Assembly (NCBI RefSeq): GCF_002995795.1
Contig: NZ_PVXN01000019.1
Span: 1-51,042, forward strand
Direction of reading: 5' to 3'
Origin: Clostridium thermopalmarium DSM 5974
GTDB lineage: Bacteria > Bacillota > Clostridia > Clostridiales > Clostridiaceae
DNA: 51,042 nucleotides
Made by a program: the position numbers and the translations under genes. The notes under the pieces were generated by a model. It searched no databases. It was not told the origin of the DNA and worked only from the letters and a program-made list of their open reading frames with translations. Shown in pieces: positions 10,335-18,086 of the stretch (within the stretch, counting starts at the first letter, position 1; each line of letters opens with the position of its first letter).

Positions 10335-10826
10335 TTGTTTAAAGTTGGTATATTAACTGCTAGTGATAAAGGTTATTTAGGACAACGTGAAGATAAAAGT
10401 GGTAAAGTTATAGAAGAGGTTATGACAAACAACGGCTATGATGTTGCTTATTATAAAATTCTTCCTGATGAAAGAGAAATGATTTCTAAAGAACTCATAA
10501 AAATGTGTGATATTTTAAAATTGGATTTAATTCTTACTACAGGTGGAACAGGCTTTTCCCCAAGAGATTGGACTCCTGAAGCCACTTTAGATGTAATTCA
10601 TAGAGAAACTCCTGGCATATCTGAAGCTATGCGATACTATAGCCTTAAAATTACACCAAAAGCAATGTTAAGCAGAGGAGTATCTGGAATACGTAATAAT
10701 AGTTTAATTATCAATCTTCCTGGAAGTCCAAAAGCAGTTAGAGAAAACCTTGAATGTATATTTCCTGCATTAAAACATGGATTGGAAATTTTAAAAGGTA
10801 TATCATCAGAATGTGCACGCAAATAG
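10335..10826 (+). CDS. mogA: Molybdopterin adenylyltransferase / MoaB-MogA family
   Basis: Single-domain MoaB/MogA protein that adenylylates molybdopterin before molybdate insertion. Motifs are the N-terminal VGILTASDKG, the nucleotide/pterin loop TTGGTGFSPRDWTPEAT and the C-terminal INLPGSPKAVREN. I place the start at TTG 10335 (MFKVGILT...): AGGTGG lies 8 nt upstream. The GTG codons at 10323 and 10326 overlap that ribosome site. 163 residues, the normal length. It is divergent from moaACMOSC, so the cofactor genes form a two-armed cluster. No MoeA, MoaE or MoaD is inside the window. MoaB and MogA are hard to separate by sequence alone. Confidence 0.93.
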   Translation: MFKVGILTASDKGYLGQREDKSGKVIEEVMTNNGYDVAYYKILPDEREMISKELIKMCDILKLDLILTTGGTGFSPRDWTPEATLDVIHRETPGISEAMRYYSLKITPKAMLSRGVSGIRNNSLIINLPGSPKAVRENLECIFPALKHGLEILKGISSECARK

Positions 10827-10908
10827 CTTTCTAGAACAGATGTAAATGAAAGCAGTCCCAATTAAAAAAGATTTCTACTAAATAATATAAGAAAATAATT
10901 AGATATAT

Positions 10909-10960
10909 GTGAAAGATTAGAGGTGCATAAGCGTCTCCAGTCCTCCACTTTATTTTTTAC
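10909..10960 (+). other. Short GC-rich hairpin with U-rich tail after mogA
   Basis: GAGGTGC (10919-10925), ATAA, GCGTCTC (10930-10936) folds as a 7-bp stem on the plus strand, with two G-U pairs. Eighteen nt later comes a TTTATTTTTT run. The first 17 nt resemble the 5' end of a lysine riboswitch (AGAGGTGC), but the rest of that RNA is absent. It is most simply a weak mogA terminator. Confidence 0.35.
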
Positions 10961-10986
10961 ATATTATTACAATTAAAATATAGCAT

Positions 10987-11033
10987 AAAAAATAAACATA
11001 CTTATTTTTATGAAACAAGCATGTCTATTTTTT
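10987..11033 (-). terminator. galE terminator (also faces mogA)
   Basis: A 17-bp stem with two mismatches (10987-11003 paired with 11017-11033) with A/T-rich outer arms lies 15 bp after the galE stop codon. Confidence 0.75.
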
Positions 11034-11048
11034 AAAACACTAATACTG

Positions 11049-12050
11049 CTAGTTACTAGTACTATCCTTATATCCCTGTGGATTAGCCTTATGCCAATTC
11101 CAAGCACTTTGTATTATTTCCTCTATATTTGTATGTTTAGGCTCCCATCCTAGTATACTTTTAGCTTTTTGTGATGAAGCTATAAGTATGCTTGGATCTC
11201 CTTTTCTTCTCTCTCCTATTTTTGCTGGTATAGGGTGTCCTGTCACCTTTCTTGCAGTCTCTATTATTTCCTTTACAGAATAGCCTTCATTGCTTCCAAG
11301 ATTAAATATATCGCTCTTTCCTCCATCTACCAAATATTTTAAAGCTAATATATGGGCATCAATTAAATCTATTACGTGAATATAATCCCTAATACATGTA
11401 CCATCTTTAGTATCATAGTCATCTCCAAAAATAGTTATAAAACTCCTCTTACCTAGAGGTACTTGTAATACTAAAGGTATAAGATGGGTTTCATGTCTAT
11501 GATCTTCACCAATGCCTTCTTCATTGTTAGCACCTGCAACGTTAAAATACCTCAACGATACATAATTTATATTATAAGCTACATTAAACCATTTCATCAT
11601 CTTTTCCATAGCAAGCTTTGTTTCACCATAAGCATTGGTTGGATTTGTAATGCAGTCTTCTGTAATAGGTATTTGGGTTGGTTCCCCATAAGTGGCTGCA
11701 GTAGATGAAAATACTATGTATTTTACGTCATAAGCCTTCATTGCTTCCAAAAGCACCTGAGTTCCGTATACATTATTGTCATAATATTTTATAGGATTAG
11801 ACATAGATTCACCTACTATAGAATTGGCTGCAAAATGCATTACTGCATCAAAGTTCTCTATTTCAAATATTTTGAATAACCTCTCCCTATTCCTTATATC
11901 CTGCTTATAGAATTTAACTCTTTCCGGTAAAGAATTTAAGTGCCCCGTCTGAAGATTATCGATAACAACCACTTCATATCCACCATTTAATAATCCTCTC
12001 ACAGCATGGGATCCAATATATCCAGCTCCTCCTACTACTAAAACTTTCAT
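11049..12050 (-). CDS. galE: UDP-glucose 4-epimerase
   Basis: Extended short-chain dehydrogenase that interconverts UDP-glucose and UDP-galactose for galactose use and envelope polysaccharide. The Rossmann loop is GGAGYIGSH near the N-terminus. The catalytic block has FSSTAATYGEP with the active Ser/Thr and YGETKLAME with the Tyr-x3-Lys pair. The substrate loop is LRYFNVAGA. I start at 12050 (MKVLVVGGAG): the GGGGG ribosome site is 8 nt away, whereas the ATG at 12056 would be only 2 nt from it. 333 residues, normal. Single gene with its own terminator; no other gal gene is nearby. Confidence 0.95.
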   Translation of the reverse strand: MKVLVVGGAGYIGSHAVRGLLNGGYEVVVIDNLQTGHLNSLPERVKFYKQDIRNRERLFKIFEIENFDAVMHFAANSIVGESMSNPIKYYDNNVYGTQVLLEAMKAYDVKYIVFSSTAATYGEPTQIPITEDCITNPTNAYGETKLAMEKMMKWFNVAYNINYVSLRYFNVAGANNEEGIGEDHRHETHLIPLVLQVPLGKRSFITIFGDDYDTKDGTCIRDYIHVIDLIDAHILALKYLVDGGKSDIFNLGSNEGYSVKEIIETARKVTGHPIPAKIGERRKGDPSILIASSQKAKSILGWEPKHTNIEEIIQSAWNWHKANPQGYKDSTSN

Positions 12051-12268
12051 AAACATTTCCCCCTTTACCATATACTTTTTAGATGAAATTTCTTATACGT
12101 ATTTTATTATACCTATATAGCTACTTTTTTAGTATTGGAACTTGCTACTCTCTTATAACTATCTAATCGCTAAATTTCATCATATAATAGCAGTGCTAGC
12201 ATTTTATATACTACACTACATTTATATTATACCTTACAAGATAATACTTTACATTAACAAAAATAAAT

Positions 12269-12724
12269 TTAACATGATTTTTTAGTAACTTTCCCTCTGA
12301 ACTTTTTGTATAAACTTATTATGACTAATGCAAAAACTCCACCTAAAGTATCAATTAAAACATCTCTAAACATACCCTCTCTACCCGGAATAAATATCTG
12401 ATGTATTTCATCTGAACAAGCATATATAAAAGTTATTATTAAAGAAATAATAAGAGCCTTTCTTAAGTAAAAATCATTTCTTAAAGCATTAAATACAAGC
12501 AAATATAATATAAAATATTCCGTAAAATGAGCAATTTTTCTTACAATAAAGTTAGCAAGCTCTCCTAAAGTACTATTTAAATCTATTCCTAAGATATTTA
12601 CTAAATTTATTATAAAATCACTTTTTTCATTTGATATATCTGCTGGATCATTTGAAAATAAAAATATAACTACCATCCAACCTATTACTAATATCCATCT
12701 AAAATAATTTTTTCTTTGTTTCAT
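12269..12724 (-). CDS. VanZ-like integral membrane protein
   Basis: 151-residue VanZ family membrane protein. About four hydrophobic segments lie near residues 9-25, 65-82, 90-106 and 122-140. The conserved blocks are RKIAHFTEYFILYLL and ACSDEIHQIFIPGREGMFRDVLIDTLGG (read in two parts). VanZ of Enterococcus gives low teicoplanin resistance by an unknown route, and most clostridial members are uncharacterised, so no resistance claim is made. An excellent AAGGAGG precedes the ATG. It lies divergent to the VanR-like cassette starting at 13 kb, which may or may not be meaningful. Confidence 0.88.
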   Translation of the reverse strand: MKQRKNYFRWILVIGWMVVIFLFSNDPADISNEKSDFIINLVNILGIDLNSTLGELANFIVRKIAHFTEYFILYLLVFNALRNDFYLRKALIISLIITFIYACSDEIHQIFIPGREGMFRDVLIDTLGGVFALVIISLYKKFRGKVTKKSC

Positions 12725-13071
12725 GTTATCCTCCTTTTGTATAAATGATAGTAACGTAATATATTAGATTTTTTACTATTCATAGGTATTTAGACTTATG
12801 TTATTATATCAGAACAACAAGTTCTTTTTCATTATATTATACCCTTTTGTTAGGGTTGCTTTAAAAGTTATATAGATCTCAATTCTTCTAAAATTCTATT
12901 ATATAGATAATTCATTAAAAATTCTTAAGAAATTTTTAAGATTTGTGGTGAGTTATTTGTAAAAAACTCTTTGTAAAATAATTCTATAGTCACGTGACTT
13001 TAAAAGTGAAATCATTTATAAAAAAGGAGGAATAGAAATGATATAATACTAAAAGAAAGGATGGGGAAGAT
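12725..13071. promoter_or_regulatory. Divergent control region, VanZ gene / first regulator
   Basis: This 347-bp gap carries several ordered elements. TTAA[AG]A repeats lie at 12915, 12925 and 12936, the last two 11 bp apart and reading CTTAAG-N5-TTTAAG. A perfect 12-bp palindrome AGTCACGTGACT is at 12988-12999. A TATAAT is at 13042-13047. A strong ribosome site AAAGGAGG (13023-13030) leads to ATG-ATA-TAA (13038-13046). Small hairpins at about 12813-12827 (AGAAC/GTTCT) and 12842-12857 also occur. No longer gene is visible. Confidence 0.5.
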
Positions 13072-13764
13072 ATGTCAAAATATAACGTTTTGGTAGTAGA
13101 TGATGAAAACGAAATAAGGGATGCCATAGAAATTTACTTAAAATGTGAAGGCATAAACGTATATAAAGCAAAGGATGGAATAGAAGCTTTAGAATTGATT
13201 TCTGAAAAAGATATACACCTTATAATATTAGATATCATGATGCCTAGAATGGATGGTATAAAGGCAACATTTAAGATTAGAGAAAGCAAAAACATTCCTA
13301 TAATAATGCTTTCTGCTAAGTCTGAAGATAGTGATAAAATACTAGGTCTTAATGTAGGCGCTGATGATTATGTTACAAAGCCCTTTAATCCTCTTGAATT
13401 AGTTGCAAGAGTTAAATCTCAGCTTAGAAGATATATGAATTTGGGCAGTGGAAAAGAAAGCTCCGATGAAATTGTAGTAAAGGGTCTTTCTTTAAGCAAA
13501 AGTACTAAATCTGTGAAAGTTGATGGTGAAGAAGTTAAGCTTACTCCTATTGAATACAAAATCCTGGAACTTCTAATGGAGAATAAAGGGAGGGTATTCT
13601 CTATAGAAGAAATCTATGAAAAAGTTTGGAAAGAGCCTTCTTATAAAGCTGAAAATACCGTAGCTGTGCATATAAGAAGAATACGAGAAAAGATAGAAAT
13701 AAATCCTAAAGAACCAAAATATTTAAAGGTGGTGTGGGGTATTGGGTATAAAATTGAAAAATAA
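13072..13764 (+). CDS. OmpR-family response regulator, VanR-like
   Basis: Cytoplasmic DNA-binding response regulator. The receiver domain (1-120) has acidic residues D10-D11, phospho-acceptor D54 in LDIMMP, S81 and K103 in KPF. A winged-helix OmpR/PhoB output domain (about 135-230) ends in KVVWGIGYKIEK, very close to the VanR C-terminus. The stop codon overlaps the downstream kinase by 23 nt, so the two are translationally coupled and form a cognate pair. OmpR-type dimers bind direct repeats with 10-11 bp phasing; such repeats occur upstream of this gene (12915-12941) and upstream of the exported-protein gene (15913-15941). These are the likely targets. No vanHAX genes are present, so glycopeptide resistance is not implied. 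Confidence 0.93.
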   Translation: MSKYNVLVVDDENEIRDAIEIYLKCEGINVYKAKDGIEALELISEKDIHLIILDIMMPRMDGIKATFKIRESKNIPIIMLSAKSEDSDKILGLNVGADDYVTKPFNPLELVARVKSQLRRYMNLGSGKESSDEIVVKGLSLSKSTKSVKVDGEEVKLTPIEYKILELLMENKGRVFSIEEIYEKVWKEPSYKAENTVAVHIRRIREKIEINPKEPKYLKVVWGIGYKIEK

Positions 13765-15910
13765 ATATTTAAATAAAGCAGCTTTAATACTTACTGTATA
13801 TCTATTCGGTTTTTCATTCATATTGGCTATTGACTTTGTTGGACATACAGAATACCTAAAGTCTGACTCTTACTTTGGTAGTTCTTTATTTAAAAATGAT
13901 TTATCCAGCTTCTTTTATAATCTAAAATCTTTCCACATAGATTATAAAGATTATGAAAAAAAATCCAATTATGATAAGTTAGGCATAGAAACAATTAATG
14001 ATATAAAAACAAATTATAATTCTCAGTTAAAAGAAGAACAAAATAAAATCAATAATGATTACATTTATTATATTGGTAATGAGAGTAAAATAAAAGATAA
14101 TACCGTAATTAAGGCCCTAACTGAGGAAAGAGATAAAAAATTAAAAAAACTGGAAGAGGAATTCTCTCTTAAAATAGATGAAGAAATAAAAAGACAAGTA
14201 GCTGATAAAGATATGGAGTTTAATGCTCTTAAAAATAGCTTATTTGAAAGAGAAGATATAAAATATTACATTAAAAATATTAGCACTGGAGAAATATACT
14301 CTAACATAAAAAATATTACAGATATCAGTGTCTATATAAAAGATAAAGCCTTATACAGCATAGAGTTTCCTAGAAATCTTAATTTCCGCGATCCTTTTTT
14401 ATCTATAAATAATGAATTTAAATCTTTAAATTTAGAAGGATACTTCATAATTCCCAAAGAATTTAATGGATATAGTCAAATGATTGCTAATTATAATTAC
14501 TATAATTCTATAAGAGAAAGAGTTATTATAGAAGGAGCATTATTTGTGATCTGCATTGGAGTTGCAATACTTATATCTTTGTACTTAAATAAAAATAATG
14601 AATTGTTTATTGAGCCTATTAACACCTTTATTAAGTTTTTAAAAATAATCCCTTTAGATTTGCGAATTTTAATATTTATATTTTTGCTAACTATAACTTT
14701 GAGCTACTTATCAAGTATATCCTTCTTTTACTTTCCAATTAATATAGATCATTTTTTTAAACTTACTATTACCTCCATATTAACTTTGTATGTTTTGTTA
14801 AGCCTATTAGACTATATAAACCTTATAAAAAATAAAAAAGAAATTAAAATTGAATTTAAAAAAAGTATGCTTAATAAATTCGTAATTCTCCTTAAGGAAA
14901 GCTCTGCAAATAAAAGCATTTTATTCAAGGTAATTTCAATATTTATTTTTACATGCTTATTTTGTATGTCTGTAGCTGTTTTTATTTTAGGAATATCCGG
15001 GTCATCTACAGAAATTGTATTAATATCCTTAATTTGTATACTTGCGTATATCATAACTATCCCTTATTACGTGTTAAAAAAAGTTTCTGTTTTTAATAAT
15101 ATATTTGAAGGTTCTGAGGAAATTGTGAAGGGAAACTTAAATTATGAAATAAAAACAAAAGGCGCAGGTCACCTATCAAGGCTTGCTAACAATATAAACA
15201 ATATGAAAGAAGGATATAAAAAATCTCTAGAAGAACAGATAAAAAGCGAGAGATTAAAATCTGAGCTCATAACAAATGTATCTCACGATTTGAAAACCCC
15301 TCTTACCTCTATTGTAAATTATGTAGATTTACTAAAAAAAGAGGATTTATCCAAAGAGGAAATTCAAGGTTATGTAGGGATACTAGATAGAAAAACTCAA
15401 AGACTTAAAGTTCTTATAGAAGACCTTTTTGAAGCTTCAAAGCTTGCTAGTGGCTCCATAAAACTTAACATAGAAAAAGTAGATGTTGCTGCTATATTAA
15501 GGCAGACTCTTGGAGAATTTGATGAAAAAATTAAAGCATCCTCATTAAAATTTAAAGTAAATATACCGAATCACAAAGTTTATGCTCATTTAGATGGTAA
15601 AAAAACCTGGAGAGTCTTCGAAAATCTCATAAGTAACGCTCTAAAATATTCTATGCCTAATACCAGAGTATATATTGATCTTGTAGATTATAATGGTAAA
15701 ATCACCATGACAATAAAAAATATTTCTTCCTACGAAATGAACTTCAATGTAGAGGAAATCTTTGAAAGATTTAAACGTGGAGATGCATCAAGAAACACAG
15801 AAGGCTCTGGTCTAGGACTTGCCATTGCAAAAAGTATATTAGAACTTCAAGGCGGAAAACTCAACATAGAAATTGATGGAGACCTTTTTAAAGCAATCGT
15901 TGAGATTTAA
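13742..15910 (+). CDS. Large sensor histidine kinase with 6 TM segments
   Basis: Membrane sensor kinase, 722 residues, about twice the usual size. TM1 is at 11-30. A large extracytoplasmic part (31-262) has a Lys/Glu-rich coiled coil over about 92-165. Five more membrane segments follow near 263-282, 306-328, 338-358, 394-418 and 423-443. Next come a HAMP-like linker (451-495), the phospho-acceptor H515 in NVSHDLKTPLTS, and an HATPase domain with N632 (NLISNALKYS) and GSGLGLA (688-694). The G1 DxGxG box is replaced by KNISSYEMN. The start is TTG at 13742 with AAGGTGG 9 nt upstream, overlapping the regulator end. The sensor layout suggests detection of an envelope signal or a partner membrane protein; the ligand is unknown. 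Confidence 0.9.
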   Translation: MGIKLKNKYLNKAALILTVYLFGFSFILAIDFVGHTEYLKSDSYFGSSLFKNDLSSFFYNLKSFHIDYKDYEKKSNYDKLGIETINDIKTNYNSQLKEEQNKINNDYIYYIGNESKIKDNTVIKALTEERDKKLKKLEEEFSLKIDEEIKRQVADKDMEFNALKNSLFEREDIKYYIKNISTGEIYSNIKNITDISVYIKDKALYSIEFPRNLNFRDPFLSINNEFKSLNLEGYFIIPKEFNGYSQMIANYNYYNSIRERVIIEGALFVICIGVAILISLYLNKNNELFIEPINTFIKFLKIIPLDLRILIFIFLLTITLSYLSSISFFYFPINIDHFFKLTITSILTLYVLLSLLDYINLIKNKKEIKIEFKKSMLNKFVILLKESSANKSILFKVISIFIFTCLFCMSVAVFILGISGSSTEIVLISLICILAYIITIPYYVLKKVSVFNNIFEGSEEIVKGNLNYEIKTKGAGHLSRLANNINNMKEGYKKSLEEQIKSERLKSELITNVSHDLKTPLTSIVNYVDLLKKEDLSKEEIQGYVGILDRKTQRLKVLIEDLFEASKLASGSIKLNIEKVDVAAILRQTLGEFDEKIKASSLKFKVNIPNHKVYAHLDGKKTWRVFENLISNALKYSMPNTRVYIDLVDYNGKITMTIKNISSYEMNFNVEEIFERFKRGDASRNTEGSGLGLAIAKSILELQGGKLNIEIDGDLFKAIVEI

Positions 15911-15912
15911 TA

Positions 15913-15967
15913 GTTTATACTTTGTTTATAATTAGTTTATATAAATTAGAGATATCTCCTTTATAAT
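15913..15967 (+). promoter_or_regulatory. Phased direct repeats plus -10: regulator-dependent promoter
   Basis: GTTTATA occurs three times at exact 11-bp intervals (15913-15919, 15924-15930, 15935-15941). A perfect TATAAT follows at 15962-15967. The region where a -35 belongs (about 15939-15944) has no TTGACA. Helically phased repeats over a missing -35 are the standard layout for activation by an OmpR-type regulator, and two such regulators are encoded in this cassette. Start of transcription is expected near 15974. Confidence 0.65.
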
Positions 15968-15972
15968 TAAAA

Positions 15973-15989
15973 TATGAAGGACCTTCATA
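15973..15989. repeat. Perfect 17-bp palindrome at predicted transcript start
   Basis: TATGAAGG-A-CCTTCATA has 8-bp arms with a one-base centre. It begins at the predicted start site of the exported-protein transcript, 34 bp before the ATG. It could be a repressor operator or a 5' stabilising element; the loop is too small for it to act as an RNA hairpin without melting inner pairs. Confidence 0.5.
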
Positions 15990-16022
15990 AAAATTAAAAT
16001 TATACCAAAAGGAGTTTTCAAA

Positions 16023-17264
16023 ATGAAGTTTAGTAAAAAAACTACTATGATTTTAAGTTTTGCACTGGGAACTATAATGTTTGCTACCACCGCTATTGCA
16101 GAAATAGCATCTAAAGGTGGATACGATTTATTAAAGGATTCTTTAAAATATACAGCAGAAAGCGTATCTACTACACTTTCAAGCTACACTATGGATGCTT
16201 CTTTTATAGTAAAGGCAGATGGAACTGTTATTTCATCTGATACTTCTACTAATAAATTTGATGCTTCTCGTCAAGCTTTGGAAACTACTTCAAAAAGTAT
16301 CTATGGAAAAAATAAGAATGATTATTACTCTTACTCAGATAAAAATGTTCGTATAACTAAAAATGCTAATGCACCAATTTATTATGTAACTGAATTTACG
16401 TCGCCTCAAGAAGTACGCTCCTTCACAAATCCGTTTAAAGAAGAAGGTGCTGATGATATTGAGAGAATAGCAGATATTCTTGTAGGAAATCTAAAAGAAG
16501 CTGTTGTAGTAAAAGAAAACTCTGATGGCAGCAAAGAATTATCTGGTTCTTTAGATGAATCACAAATACCTGCTTTAATAAATGCTGTAGTATCCCTTCA
16601 AACAAAAAATGAATTTAGATCTAGACAAGATATGGATAGTACTATGCCTAAAATTACAAAAGATGTCTTTGTAAAAGAAGTTTCAGGAAAGATGATCGTA
16701 GATAAGAATGGATTAATGCAAAGCATAACTGGTAAAGGTACAATCTCTGGTAAAGACGATAATGGAAAAGAGCACACCTTAACCTTTGACTTATCTGCAA
16801 AACTATATAATGTTAACTCAACTAAAGTCACTAAACCTGACCTTTCTGGTAAGAAGGTAGAAAAAGACATCGAAATTGACCGCAGCAAATTAACCAATCC
16901 TAAAAAATATATAGGAAAATACAAGACTGATATTTTAATAGAAAAAGGAGATAAATTTGAAAAAATAGGTGAAAGAATTGTAGAAATCACTTCAATAAAT
17001 GAAACCAGCGTTTCTGGAAAATATTACGAACAATGTGTACCAGGTTATGAAGATTATTTCTCAAATAAAAAGAGCTTTACTTTTAGTGGAACATTCCAAA
17101 AGGATAGTCTTGATGCACCTTATACAGCTACTAATGCTGATGGAAATACTGTCAAAGGATATATATATATTGATCAATGGTCTGGAAAAATAAACTTCAA
17201 CATAGACGGACCTAGAAATGAAAAAGTTTTGTATGACGGCCAATTTAGTAGAGTATTTGAATAA
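16023..17264 (+). CDS. Exported protein of unknown function, 413 aa
   Basis: Secreted protein. The signal peptide has KKTT, a hydrophobic core (9-23) and an AIA cleavage site after residue 26. There is no further membrane segment, no lipobox and no sortase motif. The mature part is Lys, Ser and Thr rich, with a single Cys near residue 339. An early half with helical stretches (about 140-200) is followed by a probably beta-rich second half (about 215-410) containing paired YxG/KYK-type strands. I do not recognise the family. AAGGAG precedes the ATG. It sits between the kinase and the ABC exporter with its own activated-type promoter, and is followed by two hairpins that could keep its mRNA level above that of the exporter. 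A periplasm-equivalent sensor partner, ligand trap or immunity protein are possibilities only. Confidence 0.8.
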   Translation: MKFSKKTTMILSFALGTIMFATTAIAEIASKGGYDLLKDSLKYTAESVSTTLSSYTMDASFIVKADGTVISSDTSTNKFDASRQALETTSKSIYGKNKNDYYSYSDKNVRITKNANAPIYYVTEFTSPQEVRSFTNPFKEEGADDIERIADILVGNLKEAVVVKENSDGSKELSGSLDESQIPALINAVVSLQTKNEFRSRQDMDSTMPKITKDVFVKEVSGKMIVDKNGLMQSITGKGTISGKDDNGKEHTLTFDLSAKLYNVNSTKVTKPDLSGKKVEKDIEIDRSKLTNPKKYIGKYKTDILIEKGDKFEKIGERIVEITSINETSVSGKYYEQCVPGYEDYFSNKKSFTFSGTFQKDSLDAPYTATNADGNTVKGYIYIDQWSGKINFNIDGPRNEKVLYDGQFSRVFE

Positions 17265-17333
17265 TAAGAATTTTGCTAAATAAAATTCTTAAATTAAGCG
17301 GCAGAACCTTTTCCTAACTCAGGTTCTGCCGCT
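17265..17333 (+). terminator. Two tandem hairpins between exported protein and exporter
   Basis: Hairpin 1 has perfect 10-bp AT-rich arms (17265-17274 and 17282-17291). Hairpin 2 has perfect 12-bp GC-rich arms AGCGGCAGAACC (17297-17308) and its complement (17322-17333). Neither is followed by a clean U-run, so partial termination or mRNA stabilisation is more likely than a full stop. The ABC genes begin 27 bp later. Confidence 0.6.
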
Positions 17334-17360
17334 AACATAATATTTTCTGGGGGTATTATA

Positions 17361-18086
17361 ATGGAAAAAGTTATTGAGATTAAAAATCTCACTAAGATAT
17401 ATAAAAACGGAAGAGGTATAACAAATATAAATTTAGATATACATAGAGGAGAAATTTTTGGATTTTTAGGTCCTAACGGAGCTGGAAAAACTACGGCTAT
17501 GAAAATTATGACGGGGCTCGTGAGGCCTGATAGTGGTGATGTTAAAATCTTGGGCAGCAGCATTCTAACAAACTTTGAAAAGGCTATAGAAAAAGTTGGC
17601 TGCATTATAGAAACTGCTGAGTCCTATCCCTATTTGACAGCCTTTGAAAACCTAAAACAATTTTCAAGATATTATAAAAATGTTGATACTAAAAGAATAG
17701 ACGAAGTGTTAGAGCTTGTAGGCCTCTTAAAATACAAAAATGAGAAACCTAGAAAGTTTTCTCTTGGTATGAAGCAAAGACTTGGAATTGCAGCAGCCAT
17801 ATTATCAAAACCCGAAGTAATCATTTTGGACGAGCCTCTAAACGGACTTGATGTTGAGGGTATGATTCAAATGAGAAACATTATAAAGAACCTTGCAGAG
17901 ATAGAAAAGACCACCTTTTTTATATCAAGCCATCTTATTCATGATGTAGAACTTACCTGTACAAAAGTAGGTATATTGTATAATGGTAAAATGTTAAATG
18001 TAGATACTACTGAAAATATTTTAAAAAATTATGTTTCCCTTGAAAATTATTTTATTAGTGAGGTAGAGAGAAATGGCAGGATTTAA
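17361..18086 (+). CDS. ABC transporter ATP-binding subunit (BcrA/LanF type)
   Basis: Cytoplasmic ATPase of an ABC-2 exporter. Walker A GPNGAGKTT is at 37-45, the Q-loop region near 83-90, the family-specific signature FSLGMKQRLGIA at 133-144, and Walker B VIILDEP at 153-159. The switch His is in ISSHLIHDVE. The FSLGMKQR signature is typical of bacitracin and lantibiotic self-protection ATPases (BcrA, LanF). GGGGG lies 7 nt before the ATG. Its end overlaps the permease start by 14 nt, so the subunits are made together. Likely exports or removes a membrane-active compound, or moves lipid II-cycle intermediates; the substrate is inferred only by family. Confidence 0.92.
   Translation: MEKVIEIKNLTKIYKNGRGITNINLDIHRGEIFGFLGPNGAGKTTAMKIMTGLVRPDSGDVKILGSSILTNFEKAIEKVGCIIETAESYPYLTAFENLKQFSRYYKNVDTKRIDEVLELVGLLKYKNEKPRKFSLGMKQRLGIAAAILSKPEVIILDEPLNGLDVEGMIQMRNIIKNLAEIEKTTFFISSHLIHDVELTCTKVGILYNGKMLNVDTTENILKNYVSLENYFISEVERNGRI

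Noticed and set aside
13072-15910. Glycopeptide-resistance regulator pair (VanR/VanS)
   Set aside because: The regulator is VanR-like, but no vanH, ligase or vanX gene is present and the kinase is very different, so no resistance cluster is claimed.
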